From assembly GCF_950023065.1 (NCBI RefSeq), contig NC_088677.1, positions 11,922,001-11,986,000 on the forward strand: a stretch of 64,000 nucleotides of DNA, in the 5' to 3' direction. The notes beneath the pieces were generated by a model, which was given only the letters and a program-made list of their open reading frames with translations, was not told the origin of the DNA and searched no databases. This DNA is from Planococcus citri (lineage: Eukaryota > Arthropoda > Insecta > Hemiptera > Pseudococcidae). Positions 1 through 11,171 of the stretch are shown piece after piece. A program made the translations under genes and the position numbers. The stretch's first letter is position 1. Each line of letters begins with the position of its first letter.

Positions 1-1085
1 GAGAAGTTTGTGTTCATTTAATCGAACTCGAGCTCATTCTTTTGCATTTTGAAAATGTGCAATTAACTAGGATATACCTACTTTTTATTCAGTTTTGAAT
101 AAATATAGAGGACGAATTATTAATTTCTCTAAAAATCCATATTACCAGCACTCACAAAATCATTATGATCTGAGACTCCATATTTTATTCTGAGGAATTC
201 AATCTAGAAATAGAAAGCATCATTTATAGCGTATCGAAAAACGTAAGTTGGAATGTACAGCGTGTGAAGGTATAAATTTAGAAACAATAAACAATGAGTA
301 GAAAGAAAAAATCCTCTTGCAATCAGCCCTCAACTGATGGTTCATTTCAAATTTACCTAAGTGTTTGTTTTGCGTGCTTTTTTGTCAAGGGTTGATGGAC
401 ACTTTTTTACCTAGAATCTTTTAGCCAATAGGTATTGTCATTTTGATAAAAAAAAAAGTGCAACATGGGTACTGAATCAATAAGTTTTGAGGACACTGAA
501 TTCAATTTGGGGCCAAAAGGTCTTCAAAAATGAATTCTGCGTCTTAGAAATCCCATATTTTGATATTCATTTTACATTTTTGAACATTTTCAGAAGTGGA
601 CTGAAGAATCAGAAACATAAATTTTTTGACTTCACAGAGCAGCGATTTTTTTGAAAAGAAAAATTTAAAGTGCCATAAATGGTTTCATCCAGATGCTGTT
701 TCAAACTTTCAAATGACTAATTTTATTTATTCTTAATGAGTTTTATAAGGCACCTTTAAGCGAAAATTTCCTAGTTTTTTTAAATGGATATTCGTGAATT
801 TTATTGCTGTAGCTACATATAAATGTTGATATGTTTTTACAAAATTCTTCAAATTTTTGTAACATTTTCAAAATTTTTAGTCAATTATCTCTATTTTGAG
901 TGATTTGTTTTTCTCATTGAGCAGTTTTATCAACATACGAGCATGCTTAATCCAATTGCTTGATGTTGACAGTTTTGTTGGAAGAAATAAAAATAAAAAT
1001 AAAAATAAATCAAGACACAATACCTTACCTCGATTAATAGTTGACTTCAATTGATAAGTTCTGAATATCCTATTTCTTGAAGATC
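1..1085 (+). repeat. Composite repeat block, first copy
   Basis: This stretch is repeated at about 3076-4135 in the same order and orientation. It opens with TGTTCATTTAATCGAACTCG, then a family G piece (200-340) with a CTTGCAATCAG box at 315-325, then family A blocks: GTTTTATAAGGCACCTTTAAGCG, an AGCAGTTTTATCAACAT block, and AATCAAGACACAATACCTTACCT near 1005-1030. No open frame of interest was seen. The two copies point to a tandem or segmental duplication with a period of about 3.08 kb. Confidence 0.75.
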
Positions 1086-2040
1086 ACACCTACCAACTAT
1101 TCTTTAAACACGAGTATTGTTTGGTCTAAAACAATTCAACCAGCTTTATTCATTAAGAAGCTTTGATTAATGATTGATATGACTTATATCAACAACTAGT
1201 CTCAGAGAGTATACTATACGAATTATAAGAACTTTGGACTTTTATTTTACTTTGCGGAACCAAGTTGGAGGCCTGTGGTGAGCAGTTTTTTCAACAGTAG
1301 CTAACACTATGTTCACTGAAATTGGTATTAACACAGAGAGCAGTTCACACTGTGGGTTCCCTATTACATAATCAACTATAAAGCAAAGCTAGAGACTTGA
1401 CACTTACCCCGGCTAGGCGCGTAATAGGATACCACTCCACGATTATTTATCATAAAAGAAGTACACCAACACAAATACGCTTGCACTGATAACTTGAATT
1501 ACACAAATAAATAAATACACGTACATAACACACGAGTATTACAAGGGAAAGTACTTAAATTTAATACTTAATCAAAATAATTCCTTAACTACAATATAAA
1601 ACCATGTTAACCGAGGGCCTTAGCTCCCAAGAATTATTGGCACATTAAACTTGTCAGCTCGCGACTCTTGTAGTTGTAGAACTGTGATGAGTCTAGGTAG
1701 TTAATTTGGCTACTTAGCCAAAATAATATACCCTGATCACGCCTATTGTTCCCTAATTGGTTTAGGGTTAAGATTAGCTAATATATTGGTAGTGGCTTCA
1801 AGGCATATATGTTCTTCCTACTCTTACATTTTGAGTAGTGTTGCAAAGTTTCTGCGCAATTTCAATGAAATTATGTGCCGAGTATTTAGCATTGAACAGG
1901 TATATCCCAATTTTAATCCAGTGAAAACTTACATTACAGATAGTATTGTCATTCTTCTTTGAATTTAATGCTGTGTATTTCAAATCTTGTCCACGTGGCA
2001 CTTTTCGGAAGAGGGGGCTCTGAAGAATCAAATCAAAAAT
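1086..2040. other. Mostly non-repeated spacer, possible LTR-like piece
   Basis: This interrupts the first composite block relative to its second copy. A TTGGAGGCCTGTGGTGAGCAG remnant of that block is found at about 1264. The part with CTTACCCCGGCTAGG (about 1405) weakly resembles CTTACCTGGCTAG inside the LTR-like insertion at 24570-25056, so a related LTR piece is possible. I see no coding sequence; short minus-strand frames near 1800-2030 show no family resemblance. Confidence 0.35.
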
Positions 2041-2720
2041 TGACTTGATTTGAATCCGGAGTCGCTTAGTTGTGACATCATTTTAGTAAAAGTAGCAGGA
2101 ATATCTACATACATACTTTACTTATAAAAAATATTACCTATTAAAAAAAAATCAAGAAATGAGAAATCAGCTTCATGTTGGTATGCATTTAAAAGTGAAC
2201 TTAGCAACCAATGCAACCATCAACCAATATGGTGAAAGCAAATGCAAAAACTATCTTGCAATCAGTGAATTATAGCTTATGTTTTTTTAAAAATTAGTCA
2301 GACTGGTATATTGTGTCATTTTTCACATAAATTTCACCAATAAAAAAAATTTCCCATTTTCTTCTACAAATTACTTACTCAATCCTTGATAATGAGCGTT
2401 ATTCCTGAGAAGAGGATAAAACTTCTCCAAAAATAGGATTTTTGCATTTTTCTATAAAAACGGCTCTTACGAGATGCTAAAGTGATAAACCTACGTACCT
2501 TTGAGGTTGATAGTTGAAAAAAAAAGGTTAAAAGCAGGGAAATCTAAGTATTACAGGGGTCCGGTGAGTGGTGGTGAAAGCAAGTACAAAAACTATCTTT
2601 CAATCAGCAAATACTTAGCTGATGGCTTAAATCTATCAATTTCGGTGATGAGGCGTGCTGTGAAGACCATGGAGTGGCCATCATTAGTGAGAGTTACTTG
2701 AAGTGAAGACATCTCTTTGA
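2041..2720 (+). repeat. Family E repeat with CTTGCAATCAG box, plus degraded second box
   Basis: Family E is at about 2150-2265: AGAAATGAGAAATCAGCTTC, AGCAACCAATGCAACCATCA, AAAGCAAATGCAAAAACTAT, ending at the box CTTGCAATCAG (2255-2265). Other copies lie near 36885, 45135 and 48645. A second, degraded end with GGTCCGGTGAGTGGTGG and CTTTCAATCAG is at about 2555-2605. A piece matching TTGATGATGAGCGTTATTCC copies elsewhere is near 2385. Confidence 0.6.
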
Positions 2721-3075
2721 AATTTTGATGTTGTGATATTATTTAGATTTCTCAGAACAGTGATTTAAAAAAAATAAAAAATGAAATTGCCTTACCCGTA
2801 TGGTGCGAAGATCAAAAGATTTCATTTCTTGATGTATAGGATAGATTTGATGTTTGGAAAAGTATTCATCTAGAACATCAAAATAATTCTGTTACAAATT
2901 TCAAAAGGACTCATTCTTCATTTTCAAGTTATGGGTTTTATTAGGAATCTTACAGCAAAGATTTACAAGTTTCTTGAAATGGATATTTATGAAATTTATT
3001 GCTGTAGAGAGCTATAATGTTGCCATGTTTTTATTGGTGAATTATCTCCACTTTGAGTGATTGCTTCCTTTTTGA
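2721..3075 (+). repeat. Family A repeat copy (5' part)
   Basis: This contains the conserved order of family A: TTCTCAGAACA...GATTT, GAGCATCAAAAT-like, TTACAAATTTCAAA, GACTCATT, GGGTTTTATTAGG, AAATGGATATTTATGAA and TTATTGCTGTAG. It stops before the CAAGACACAATA end and runs into the second composite block. Confidence 0.6.
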
Positions 3076-4135
3076 AAAATTTGTGTTCATTTAATCGAAC
3101 TCAAGCTCATTCTTTTGCATTTTGAAAATATTGTGCAATTAGCTAGGGTACTTTGTATTCATATTCGTATGAATATCGAGGACGAATCAATATCAATTAT
3201 GAATTTCTCTAAAATATCCATATTACCAGCACTCACAAAATAATTATGATCTGCGACTCCATATTTTATTCTGAGGAATTCAATCAGGAAATAAAAAGCA
3301 CCGTGTAGTGTATCGAAAAACATAATTTGGAATTTACAGCGTGTGAAGGTGTAAATTTAGAAACAATAAACAATGAGTAGAAAGAAAAAATCCTCTCACA
3401 ATCAGCAATCAACTGATGGTTAATTTCAAATTGTTTGATATACTCAGTATTTTTTCTCTGTGCTTTTTCGTAAAGGGTTGATGGGCTTTTTTTACCTAGA
3501 ACATTTTAGCCAATATTGTCATTTTGATTTAAAAAAAAAAGTGCAACATGGGTATTGAATTGATGGGTTTTGAGCACACTGAATTCAATTTGGGGCCAAA
3601 AGGTCTTCAAAAATGAATTCTGCGCCTTAGAAATCCCATATTTTGATATTCATTTTACATTTTTGAACATTTTCAGAAGTGGACTGAAGAATCAGAAACA
3701 TAAATTTTTTGACTTCACAGAACAGCAATTTTTTTGAAAAGAAAAATGTAAAGTGCCATAAATGGTTTCATCCGGAGCATCAAAATATTTCTGTCAAAAA
3801 TTTCAAATGACTCATCTTATTCATTCTTGAAGAGTTTTTTTTTAGGGCAGGCACCTTTAAGCGAAGATTTCCAAGTATTTTTGAATGGATATTCTTGAAG
3901 CTACATAATAATCTTGCTATGTTTTTACAAAATTCTTCAAATTTCGTAACATTTTCAAAATTTTTAGTCAATTATCTTCATTTTGAGTGATTTGTTTTTC
4001 TCTTTGAGCAGTTTTATCAACATATGCTTAATCCAATTACTCATGTTGACGGTTTTGTTGAAAGAAATATAAATAAATCAAGACACAATACCTTACCTCG
4101 ATTAATAGTTTACTTCAATTGATAATGACATCATA
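3076..4135 (+). repeat. Composite repeat block, second copy
   Basis: This is the same order of blocks as 1-1085, with small differences: TGTTCATTTAATCGAACTC at the start, a family G piece at 3290-3425 with a mutated box (CTCACAATCAG), a block with GGGGCCAAAAGGTCTTCAAA, then family A ending with AATCAAGACACAATACCTTACCT near 4075-4100. Confidence 0.75.
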
Positions 4136-4853
4136 TCAGTGGGACAAAGTTGGAGGCCTGTGGTGAGCAGTTTTTTCAACATGCTTAATCAATTACCTAC
4201 TCATCTTGATTTTTTTGCAAGATTTTACTCAAAGTTGGACATTTTGTCATTTTTTGATGTTTTTAGGCATTTTATTTTGCCAGATTTTAGCAATGTTTTT
4301 GATAAATAATAGATTTAATCACTATTTTGGCTTAAGTGAAGACCAAATAGTGAGGTGAAAGCAACGCAGCTCGAAATTATTGATGAGCTTTTTTCTCACC
4401 TAAGTTACTCCTAACTCGTTGCTTGTCATTGCTACCAAAAATATTGATTTTTGACTCGTCGATGGTAATTTCAAATGACTCATTTTATTCATTCCTAATG
4501 AGTTTTACTGGGTGCCTTTTAGCGAAGATTTCCAAGTTTCTTTAAATGAATATTTCTGAATTTTATTGCTGTAGCTGTATTGTTTTTGTTACCATTTTTC
4601 TTACAAAACGTTTTCAAATTTTTGTTATATTTTCAAAACTTGTAATCAATCTTCTCCATTTTCAGTGAGCTGTTTTCCTTTTTGAGCAGTTTTTTCAACA
4701 TGCTCAATCGATTACTTGTCATAATTTTTTGTTGGAAAAAAAAATTGAAAACAAAATAAATTAAGACACAATTACTTTACCACAAACAAATTTGCACCAC
4801 GCCATCTGTAATTGGTGTGATCGCCATTTCAACCGCAGTTCGTTTCAAATTTA
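4136..4853 (+). repeat. Family A copy with flanking spacer
   Basis: Family A blocks lie at about 4470-4780 (GGTGCCTTTTAGCGAAGATT, TTTTATTGCTGTAGCTG, AGCAGTTTTTTCAACATGCT, ATTAAGACACAATTACTTTACC). The same tail followed by ACAAACAAATT and TTCGTTTC occurs at 23540-23620, showing a longer shared unit. Nothing coding is seen. Confidence 0.6.
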
Positions 4854-5635
4854 GTGGATGTCGATACCTCAGATTTGAATACAACCGAGTACGACCAAAA
4901 AAAAAAAAAAAAAATGTCATGTGAAGGTGAGGCCTACTATGTTCAAAATTGAAGGGGCAAAATAGTTTTCAGAAACTAAAAGCCAAAGTCCAATGATTCG
5001 GCAGTATGTACTTTGAAAAATAAACAAAGTTACTTATCATGGCTTTCTGCCCAACTTGTAAATTGAAGGGGCTACAAATGATTCTCAATTTCAAAAATCG
5101 CCATGAAAAAAAGAAATGCGGAAATGAATACTGCGTCAAAAAATAAACAAATTTTGTAATGGTCATTTTTTCCCTTACTTACACTGAAATTTAAAAAGTT
5201 TTTGAAGCTTGAAAATTGTTAATCAATGAAATTTTTAGCAAATCGAAAATTGTCTAGATTCAAAACCTTTTCAAATTTCTGAATATTAAGAAAAAAAATG
5301 ATCATAACAAAATTTGTTTATATTATTTTGACGTAGGTAGTATTCATTTTAGCAATTTTTTTTTCATCGTGATTTTTCGAAATTGAAAATAATTTGCAGC
5401 CCCTTCAATTTGCAAGTTGGGCAAAAACTAAAAAGTCATTAATAAGTAAGTTTGTTGATTTTTCAAAGTATACTGCCAACCACCATGGTCAAAATTGGTT
5501 TATGGCTCTTGGATTTTGAAAAAGTATTTTGCCCCTTCAATTTTCAAGATAGACCACACCTTCACATAATCTTTTTTCTTAGTTAGTCGTACCCAGTTTA
5601 TCCAATTCTTAAGTTTGTACCACCTTTCGCCGGAC
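4854..5635. mobile_element. Fold-back MITE of the TACAGGATGTCC family, left end truncated
   Basis: Two arms of about 260-300 bp face each other. The left arm (4854-5110) carries GAAGGTGAGGCC, TTCAAAATTGAAGGGGC and AAATTGAAGGGGCTACAAAT. The right arm (about 5340-5635) carries their reverse complements and ends in CGCCGGACATCCTAAATAGG. The intact relative at 23909-24495 shows that the left terminus is missing here. The loop is AT-rich and has no coding capacity. Confidence 0.75.
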
Positions 5636-6330
5636 ATCCTAAATAGGTGAAGCTTGAACCCTCTTGCAATCGCGGTTTTGAAGGAACAAGAATTTTTTTA
5701 TTGCGTAATAATATGTCGTTTATAATATGGCCATGTACTCTACCTACGTATGAGCTACGATTTATAATTGACTTCAGCCATATCAGCTGAAAGACCATAA
5801 TGGGTGGATAAGTATAGGGTGAATTTGCCTCCGAGAGCCTCAGGGTCGATATGTATTTGCATGGAGGGTTGGTACCACTGAGCACCTTCCGACAGGAAAG
5901 TTTCACACCCCCCACCTCCAGCATTATTGAAATAGGCCGCATTTTCTAAAATTATCATGAAATTCATTTTAAGGGGCATTCCCATAACGATTTTGATCCC
6001 TCTCTCCCATATTTTCCCTTCAAAAGTGTGTAAACTAATCAGTAGTCTGAAAATATAGTTAACACGAAAATTGAAAGCATTCGGAAAATTTGGAAAAAAT
6101 CACATCGAGGACTTTTTTAAAAATTTTATTTGAAGTAAAAACATTTCCAAAATGAAATCTGAATATCCTTCGGGGGCACTACAACCCCGAATTTGGACTA
6201 GAATTCGAAGACGCTGAGTTTGAATATTTGTGTTGTTTTTACGATCCCGACCACCTTCCGACACCCCCCTCTCTCTATTCTCCAGTGTTCCTAACCATGA
6301 GATACTTTGAAAAAGAGGATTGGATTTTGC
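5636..6330 (+). repeat. CTTGCAATCG box, family B and family C pieces
   Basis: The box CTCTTGCAATCGCGG is at 5661-5675, followed by GTTTTGAAGGAACAAG. Family B runs about 5755-6035 (AGCTGAAAGACCATAATGGG, TGCCTCCGAGAGCCTCAGGG, GGGGCATTCCCATAACGATT). Family C runs about 6060-6300 (AAAAATCACATCGAGGAC, CCTTCGGGGGCACTACAACC, ACGATCCCGACCACC). Overlapping short frames here follow the repeats and were not called as genes. Confidence 0.65.
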
Positions 6331-7330
6331 CCCTTCAATTTTGAAGATAGGCCACACCTTCTCATAGCCTTTTTACTTAGTCGTACCTGGTTGTATCCAA
6401 ACCTGAAGTTTGCACCACCACTCCCCAAACACCCTGTGTAGATAAAGCACGAACCCTCTTGCAATCCGGTGAGACTGTTTTGTGCACAATTGCTAGTTTT
6501 TCACACAAATTTTTGAATTGCGCACATTACCCTGTTAGGATTGCGCACAAGGAAAAAAACGTAAAATGGTTGAACAGGATGTCTAACAACTGAAAACTAA
6601 AAAAAAGGACCGTGGAAGGACCTTTTGGAAAGACATTTTTCAAAATTAAAAACGTACTGATCCTCCCCCCTCCCATTCGTTTTCCCAAAATTGCCAAAAA
6701 AGCTTTAAAATCTATCATTTTCAAAAAATAATAAAAATAATAATCAAGAAAATACATCAAACAATGGAAATCAGGGTGTCTACCAAAATACGATATTCAA
6801 AGATCGCGACTACAGCCTTGCAATCGTGTTTTTGAAGGATCAAGTAAGAAATTATCGACCTTTATTGTCTGTTTTTGGGGTAGAAAGAGGTAACTTTTTT
6901 CTACAAAGAACGTTGTCGAACGATGAGGCGTGATGAAGGCATCTTTCTGACATTTTTATGTTGCGATATGTAGACTTCTCAGAACATCGATGTTTTTTTT
7001 TTGGAAAAGAAAAATGAAAAGTGGCTTGAATAGTGCGAAAAAGTGCAAAAAAATTCAGAACGTGGTCGAATAGAATAAAATTATCGTTTATTGAAAAAGC
7101 TTTCATCTAGGGCATCGAAATTAAATTACGAATTCTAACGTATCCACTATCCACGTAATATTAATATTCCAAACAACAAATTTCTAAAAAACTGGAAGAA
7201 AAATCGGATGCCTCTTGGATTTTGAAAACGCATTTTCCCCTTAAATTTTGAAGATAGGCAACACCTTCACCATAACCTTTTTTCTTAGTCTTACCCGATG
7301 TATATTGACATCCACTCACCAGACACCTTG
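6331..7330 (+). repeat. Partial fold-back MITE ends and a 5' part of family A
   Basis: Right-arm ends of the TACAGG-type fold-back element are at about 6330-6445 and 7190-7330 (CCCCTTCAATTTTGAAGATA, GACACCTTGTACAT-type end). Each is cut at the inner side. Boxes with CTTGCAATC occur at about 6457 and 6815. A family A 5' part lies at about 6880-7105 (TTTTCTACAAAGAACGTTG, TTCTCAGAACATCGATG, AGAATAAAATTATCG). The stretch 6490-6780 is unassigned. Confidence 0.5.
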
Positions 7331-7575
7331 TACATCATCAGGGCTGGGGACGTCACCCGTGGAGTCGAATTTCCAGCTAGATTCAATATTGTTTTCAAGT
7401 TGTTCCGAGTGAAAGCCTGCGAAATAGAAAACCAATGATTTTATGCCGAACTTACAAAAACTTGAAAAATATAAAAAAATTACTTACAAAATGTATAATC
7501 TTTTGAGTTTATAAGTCGTGTTTCTATATTCGTTCCAAAATGAATGCTCCAGATCTTGCTGGATTTTTCCTGCCA
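7331..7575. other. Unassigned spacer
   Basis: I found no repeat partner in the window and no convincing reading frame. It is slightly richer in GC around GGGGACGTCACCCGTGGAG. Confidence 0.4.
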
Positions 7576-7865
7576 GAGGCGGTTTTTTTTTCATCGTGAT
7601 TTATTGAAATTGAAAATCATTTGCAGCCCCTTCAATTTGAAAGTTGGGCAAAATGTCATTAATGAGTAGGTTTGTTGATTTTTCAAAGTACTGCCAACCA
7701 CCAGGATCAAAATTGGTTTTTGCCTCTTGGATTTTGAAAAAGTATTTTGCCCTTCAATTTCCAAGATTTGGCCACACCCTCACATTACTTTTTTCTTAGT
7801 CGTACCCAGTTTATCCAAATCTGAGGTTTGCACCATCACTCCCCGGACACCCTGTATAGGTAAAG
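7576..7865 (+). repeat. Right arm of the TACAGG-type fold-back MITE
   Basis: This matches the right arms at 5340-5635 and 24235-24495: TTTTTTCATCGTGATTT, GCCCCTTCAATTTG, GACACCCTGTATAGG at the end. The left arm is absent, so this is a half element. Confidence 0.65.
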
Positions 7866-8525
7866 CATGAACCCTCTCGCAATCGTGTTTTTGAAGGGAA
7901 TTATCAATCTGTGCAGAATATTTTGTTTTCCTTTTCCGGTTTTCTTCACAAAACATTGATAAACGATGAGTCGTGAAGAAGACGTAATTTTTTGAGATCT
8001 TTAATCTTGCGATATTTAGACTTCTCAGAACATCGATTTTTTGGGAAAGAAAAATGAAAAGTGCCATAAATAGTGCGAAAAAGTGCAAAAAATTTCACAA
8101 CATGGTGGCGTATATTATCGTTTATTGAAAAAGCTTTCATCTATTCGGTCAAAATGATGCTGTTACATATTTCTAATGATTCATTTTATTAATTCTTAAT
8201 GAGTTTTATAAGGTACCTTTATGCGAAGATTTCAAAGTTTTTTCAAATGGGTATTCTTGAATTTCATTGCTGTAGCTAAAACTATAATGTTACTACGGTT
8301 TTATAAAATTCTTCAAATTTTAGTTCAATTTCCAAAATTGTTAGTCAATTATCTCCATTTTGAGTGATTGCTTTTCTTTTTGAGCAGTTTTATCAGCATG
8401 CTTAAATAATTACTCATAATTATGTAATGATTTTTTTATTAAAAAAAAAAAAAACAAAAAACGAAACGAAACAAATCAGGACACAATACCTTACCTACCT
8501 ATAATTTTATCGGACCAGTCTTTCA
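7866..8525 (+). repeat. Family A copy, nearly full
   Basis: The box CTCGCAATCG (about 7876) is followed by a long family A copy. Blocks in order: TTCACAAAACATTGATAAACG, GAGATCTTTAATCTTGCGATATTTAGACTTC-type region, AAAAGTGCCATAAATAG, AATTATCGTTTATTG, GGTACCTTTATGCG, AGTTTTATCAGCATGCT, AATCAGGACACAATACCTTACC. Overlapping minus-strand frames are shadows of the repeat. Confidence 0.7.
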
Positions 8526-9265
8526 GGGCGTTTTAAATAGTTGTAGGGCGACACTATGAATTGATTGTCGTTCACCGTTTACATGTAAACAAAATAAAAT
8601 TACAAATCGTTCTCCATTTATCTATAGGAATATGTACCCTACCTATGAGCAACGATTGATAATTGACTAAAAACATATCAGCTGAAAGACCATAATGAGT
8701 GGATATGTGGGGTGAATTTGCCCCCGAGAGCTTCAGGGTTGATATTTTCATAGACGGTGGTCATTGAGCACCCTCCGTCAGGAAAGTTTCAGCCCCCTCC
8801 CCCCACTAACCCTTCCCACGTTTTTGAGATAGCCCTCCTTTTCTGAAATTATCATAAAATTCATTTTTAGGGCATTCCCATAACAATTTTAATCCCTCCC
8901 TCTCCTATATTTTCCCCTCAAAAATGTTTGAATTAATCAGTAGTGTCTGAAAATCTTGACCAACTTAACGTCTAAAGTGGATTCTCAATTTGTTGGTATT
9001 TTGAGTGTGTCCAAAGAACAATGGTGACACGAAGGAGGAGTTCGGAGAGGAGAAATTGAAAAAATGATCTGATATTCAAACGCAGCGTCATCGAAACAGT
9101 AACAAAATCGATATATTACTTGTATTTTATAATTTTTTACGTGCTAAAAAGAGGTGCTTTTGTACCTTCTCCCCTTTCTTTTTTTGATGTACGTATACGT
9201 TCATCGTGCGGTTTGCCTGTGAGTTCTTCCATCGAAGATGATTCGTTCCAGATCGACTTTTTCTC
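8526..9265 (+). repeat. Family B copy followed by a second shared module
   Basis: Family B is at 8640-8960 (AGCTGAAAGACCATAATGAG, GCCCCCGAGAGCTTCAGGGT, GGCATTCCCATAACAATTTT). The second module (about 8985-9265) has GGTGACACGAAGG, TTTTACGTGCTAAAAAG and GTGAGTTCTTCCATCGAAGA. Related pieces lie at 32230-32320, 40730-40810 and 42020-42170. Confidence 0.6.
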
Positions 9266-9930
9266 TTACTCTATATCGTAGAATTATCGTTGGGAAAAGA
9301 TTTCATCTATAGCATCAAAATAATACGGTTACAAATTTCAAATGACTCAATAAGTAGGCTCCTTTTAAGCGAAGATTTCCAAGCTTTTTCAATTGGATAT
9401 TTTATGAACCTTATCGCTGTAGCTATAACATTACCTACCATATTTTTATAAAACTTTTCAAATCTTTTGAACATTTTCAACATTTTTGGTCAATTATTTA
9501 TCTCTTATTCGCGTGATTGCTTTCCGTTTCTGAGTAGTTTTGTCAACATACTTGATCGATTACTGATCATGATTTTTTTATTGAAAAAAAAAAAAAAAAT
9601 CAAGACACAATACCTTACCTCGATTAAAATAGTCGACTTCAATCGATCAGGGTCGTTTAGTGTCATGCTACGTGTTGCTGTTTCTTAAAAGCATTTTTCT
9701 GCTGTTAAGATACATAGAAAGAGCTAGGTGACTTTTTTTTTCAAAAAACATTGATGAACGATGAGACATGAAGAAGATATTCTTTTGAGATTTTCATGTT
9801 GCGATATTTAGACTTCTCAGAACATCGATTTTTTTGAAAATGAAAACGAAAAATTCCATACAAATAGTGCGAAAAAGTGCTAAAAATTTCAGAACATGGT
9901 GGAGTAGAATTATCGTTTATTGAAAATAGG
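9266..9930 (+). repeat. Two family A pieces
   Basis: The first copy (9266-9650) runs from GAATTATCGTTGGG through TTTTAAGCGAAGATTTCC to ATCAAGACACAATACCTTACCTCG. The second piece (9675-9925) starts at GTGTTGCTGTTTC and carries AAGATACATAGAAAGAGCT, CATTGATGAACGATGAGAC and GAATTATCGTTTATTG, then ends abruptly at about 9925. Confidence 0.65.
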
Positions 9931-9993
9931 TTCAACAAATAGGTATACAGGCTTGCTACAGCTTATACAGGCCCGTTTCTGGAAGTGACATCG

Positions 9994-10368
9994 ACTATCC
10001 GAGACCCGACGCGACGTTCCGAGGCCCGTTAGCGGGTCTCGGAACGTTTTCCTATTAAAAACTATATTTTCATAATGTACACACTTCAGGGATGCTATAG
10101 ACAAATTTTTGTCTGGGACTCACAAAGTAGGTATCATACCTACAGTATATACAGCTTACCTTACTTCACCCCACACAGAAACTTCATACTCGCGTCATTC
10201 CTGTATAAATCACTCCTTGGAGATCGCACCAACGGCTCTAGACCAGGCTTGATAGCCGCTAGCAAGGCGCATGCGCGAACGAATTTACCAGGCACTCTTT
10301 AAAATTTTTCCAAGTGTCAAAGACGCGGGCCTCGGATCGTCAGTACGATGTACCGGGTCTCGGATAGT
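9994..10368. mobile_element. Small GC-richer element with inverted ends
   Basis: Left end ACTATCCGAGACCCG and, on the opposite strand at the right end, ACTATCCGAGACCCGG. A second inverted pair CCGAGGCCCG sits just inside each end. A 15-base hairpin GTTCCGAGGCCCG/CGGGTCTCGGAAC lies in the left end. The 375-bp interior has no coding capacity that I can support. No target duplication could be fixed, so the element class is open. Confidence 0.5.
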
Positions 10369-10846
10369 AAGCAAGTTCCATATATATAAATATGCACGAT
10401 AAAATACGAAATACAATTCAAGCAATACTTAAGGTACGAATATCAAAAGTTGTCGACAAGTTGTTCGAATATTTTGTCGACTTTATCGACAATTTTCTCT
10501 GGCATCCATCGGCGACCACAGTAGATAAATTATCGACGTCGTCGACTTTATCGACTGTTTGTCTGGTACAATTTAAGAATTTATCGACTTGAACCCTCTT
10601 GCAATCAGGAGCGCCTAGTCGCCTACTACTTGTACTAAAGTTGAAATCGTTGTTTTTCAATTGTCTGGGTCGGTTACTGGCCACCATCATCTACCCCTAA
10701 ACACATAATGAAAAAAGCTGTTTCCCATCAGCATTTAACAAACAAGTCCCCACACATTGATGATGAGCGTGATTCATGGGAAGAGAATTCAGAAGACGAT
10801 TTTCGAACAGACGATCTGTTATTTTTAATTGAACGATTCGGAGAGT
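10369..10846. other. Left flank of the large transposon
   Basis: From 10440 to 10590 there are repeated TCGAC/GTCGA palindromic units (TTGTCGACAAG, TTTGTCGACTTTATCGAC). A CTTGCAATCAG box is at 10596-10606. From 10735 to 10846 the plus strand carries ACAAACAAGTCCCCACACAT and TTGATGATGAGCGTGATTC, a module also near 2385, 23725, 34910 and 40585. On the minus strand this flank continues in frame from the reading frame at 22795-23111 if the transposon is skipped. Confidence 0.45.
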
Positions 10847-11060
10847 CCCATGCGGAAAAACACCAGTTGTATTTACCAGTGGTACCAGCCTACTGGGATT
10901 TTCGACACCCACAGGTAAAAATACCACAGGTAATCACGACTGGTTATTACAAGTGGTTGTCACCACATGTAATAACTGGTCGTGATTACCAGTGGTATTT
11001 TTACCTGTGGGTGTCGAAAATCCCAGTAGGCTGGTACCACTGGTGGTTTCTTCTGGTAAA
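10847..11060. repeat. Left terminal inverted repeat and subterminal hairpin
   Basis: After the terminal repeat, a near-perfect inverted repeat of about 70 bases per arm (about 10878-10951 with 10967-11047) is centred near 10958. Both arms carry ACCAGTGGTACCAGCC, TACTGGGATTTTCGACACCC and ACAGGTAAAAATACCAC. It is part of the transposon's transposase-binding end by analogy with CACTA elements, which is inference. The plus-strand frame across it is a chance product of the palindrome. Confidence 0.85.
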
Positions 11061-11128
11061 TACAACTGGTATAAATTTTCGAATTGAGATGAAATGAATT
11101 GCGACCACATGTAAATCAAAAAGTCATA

Positions 11129-11134
11129 TTTATT
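11129..11134 (-). terminator. Poly(A) signal for the BEN-domain gene
   Basis: AATAAA on the minus strand, about 40 bases after the stop codon at 11172. It is the first such hexamer downstream and lies just inside the left subterminal repeats. Confidence 0.6.
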
Positions 11135-11171
11135 AGTATTATTGCTCCATTTCAGCTCGGTGAGTCTTCGG

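Noticed and set aside
5598..8140. Several minus-strand frames of 75-115 codons
   Set aside because: They coincide with family A, B and MITE repeats and reappear, broken, in the other copies.
10708..11097. A 129-codon plus-strand frame rich in W, Y and V
   Set aside because: Its second half is the transposon's left subterminal hairpin; the first half is a repeated module.
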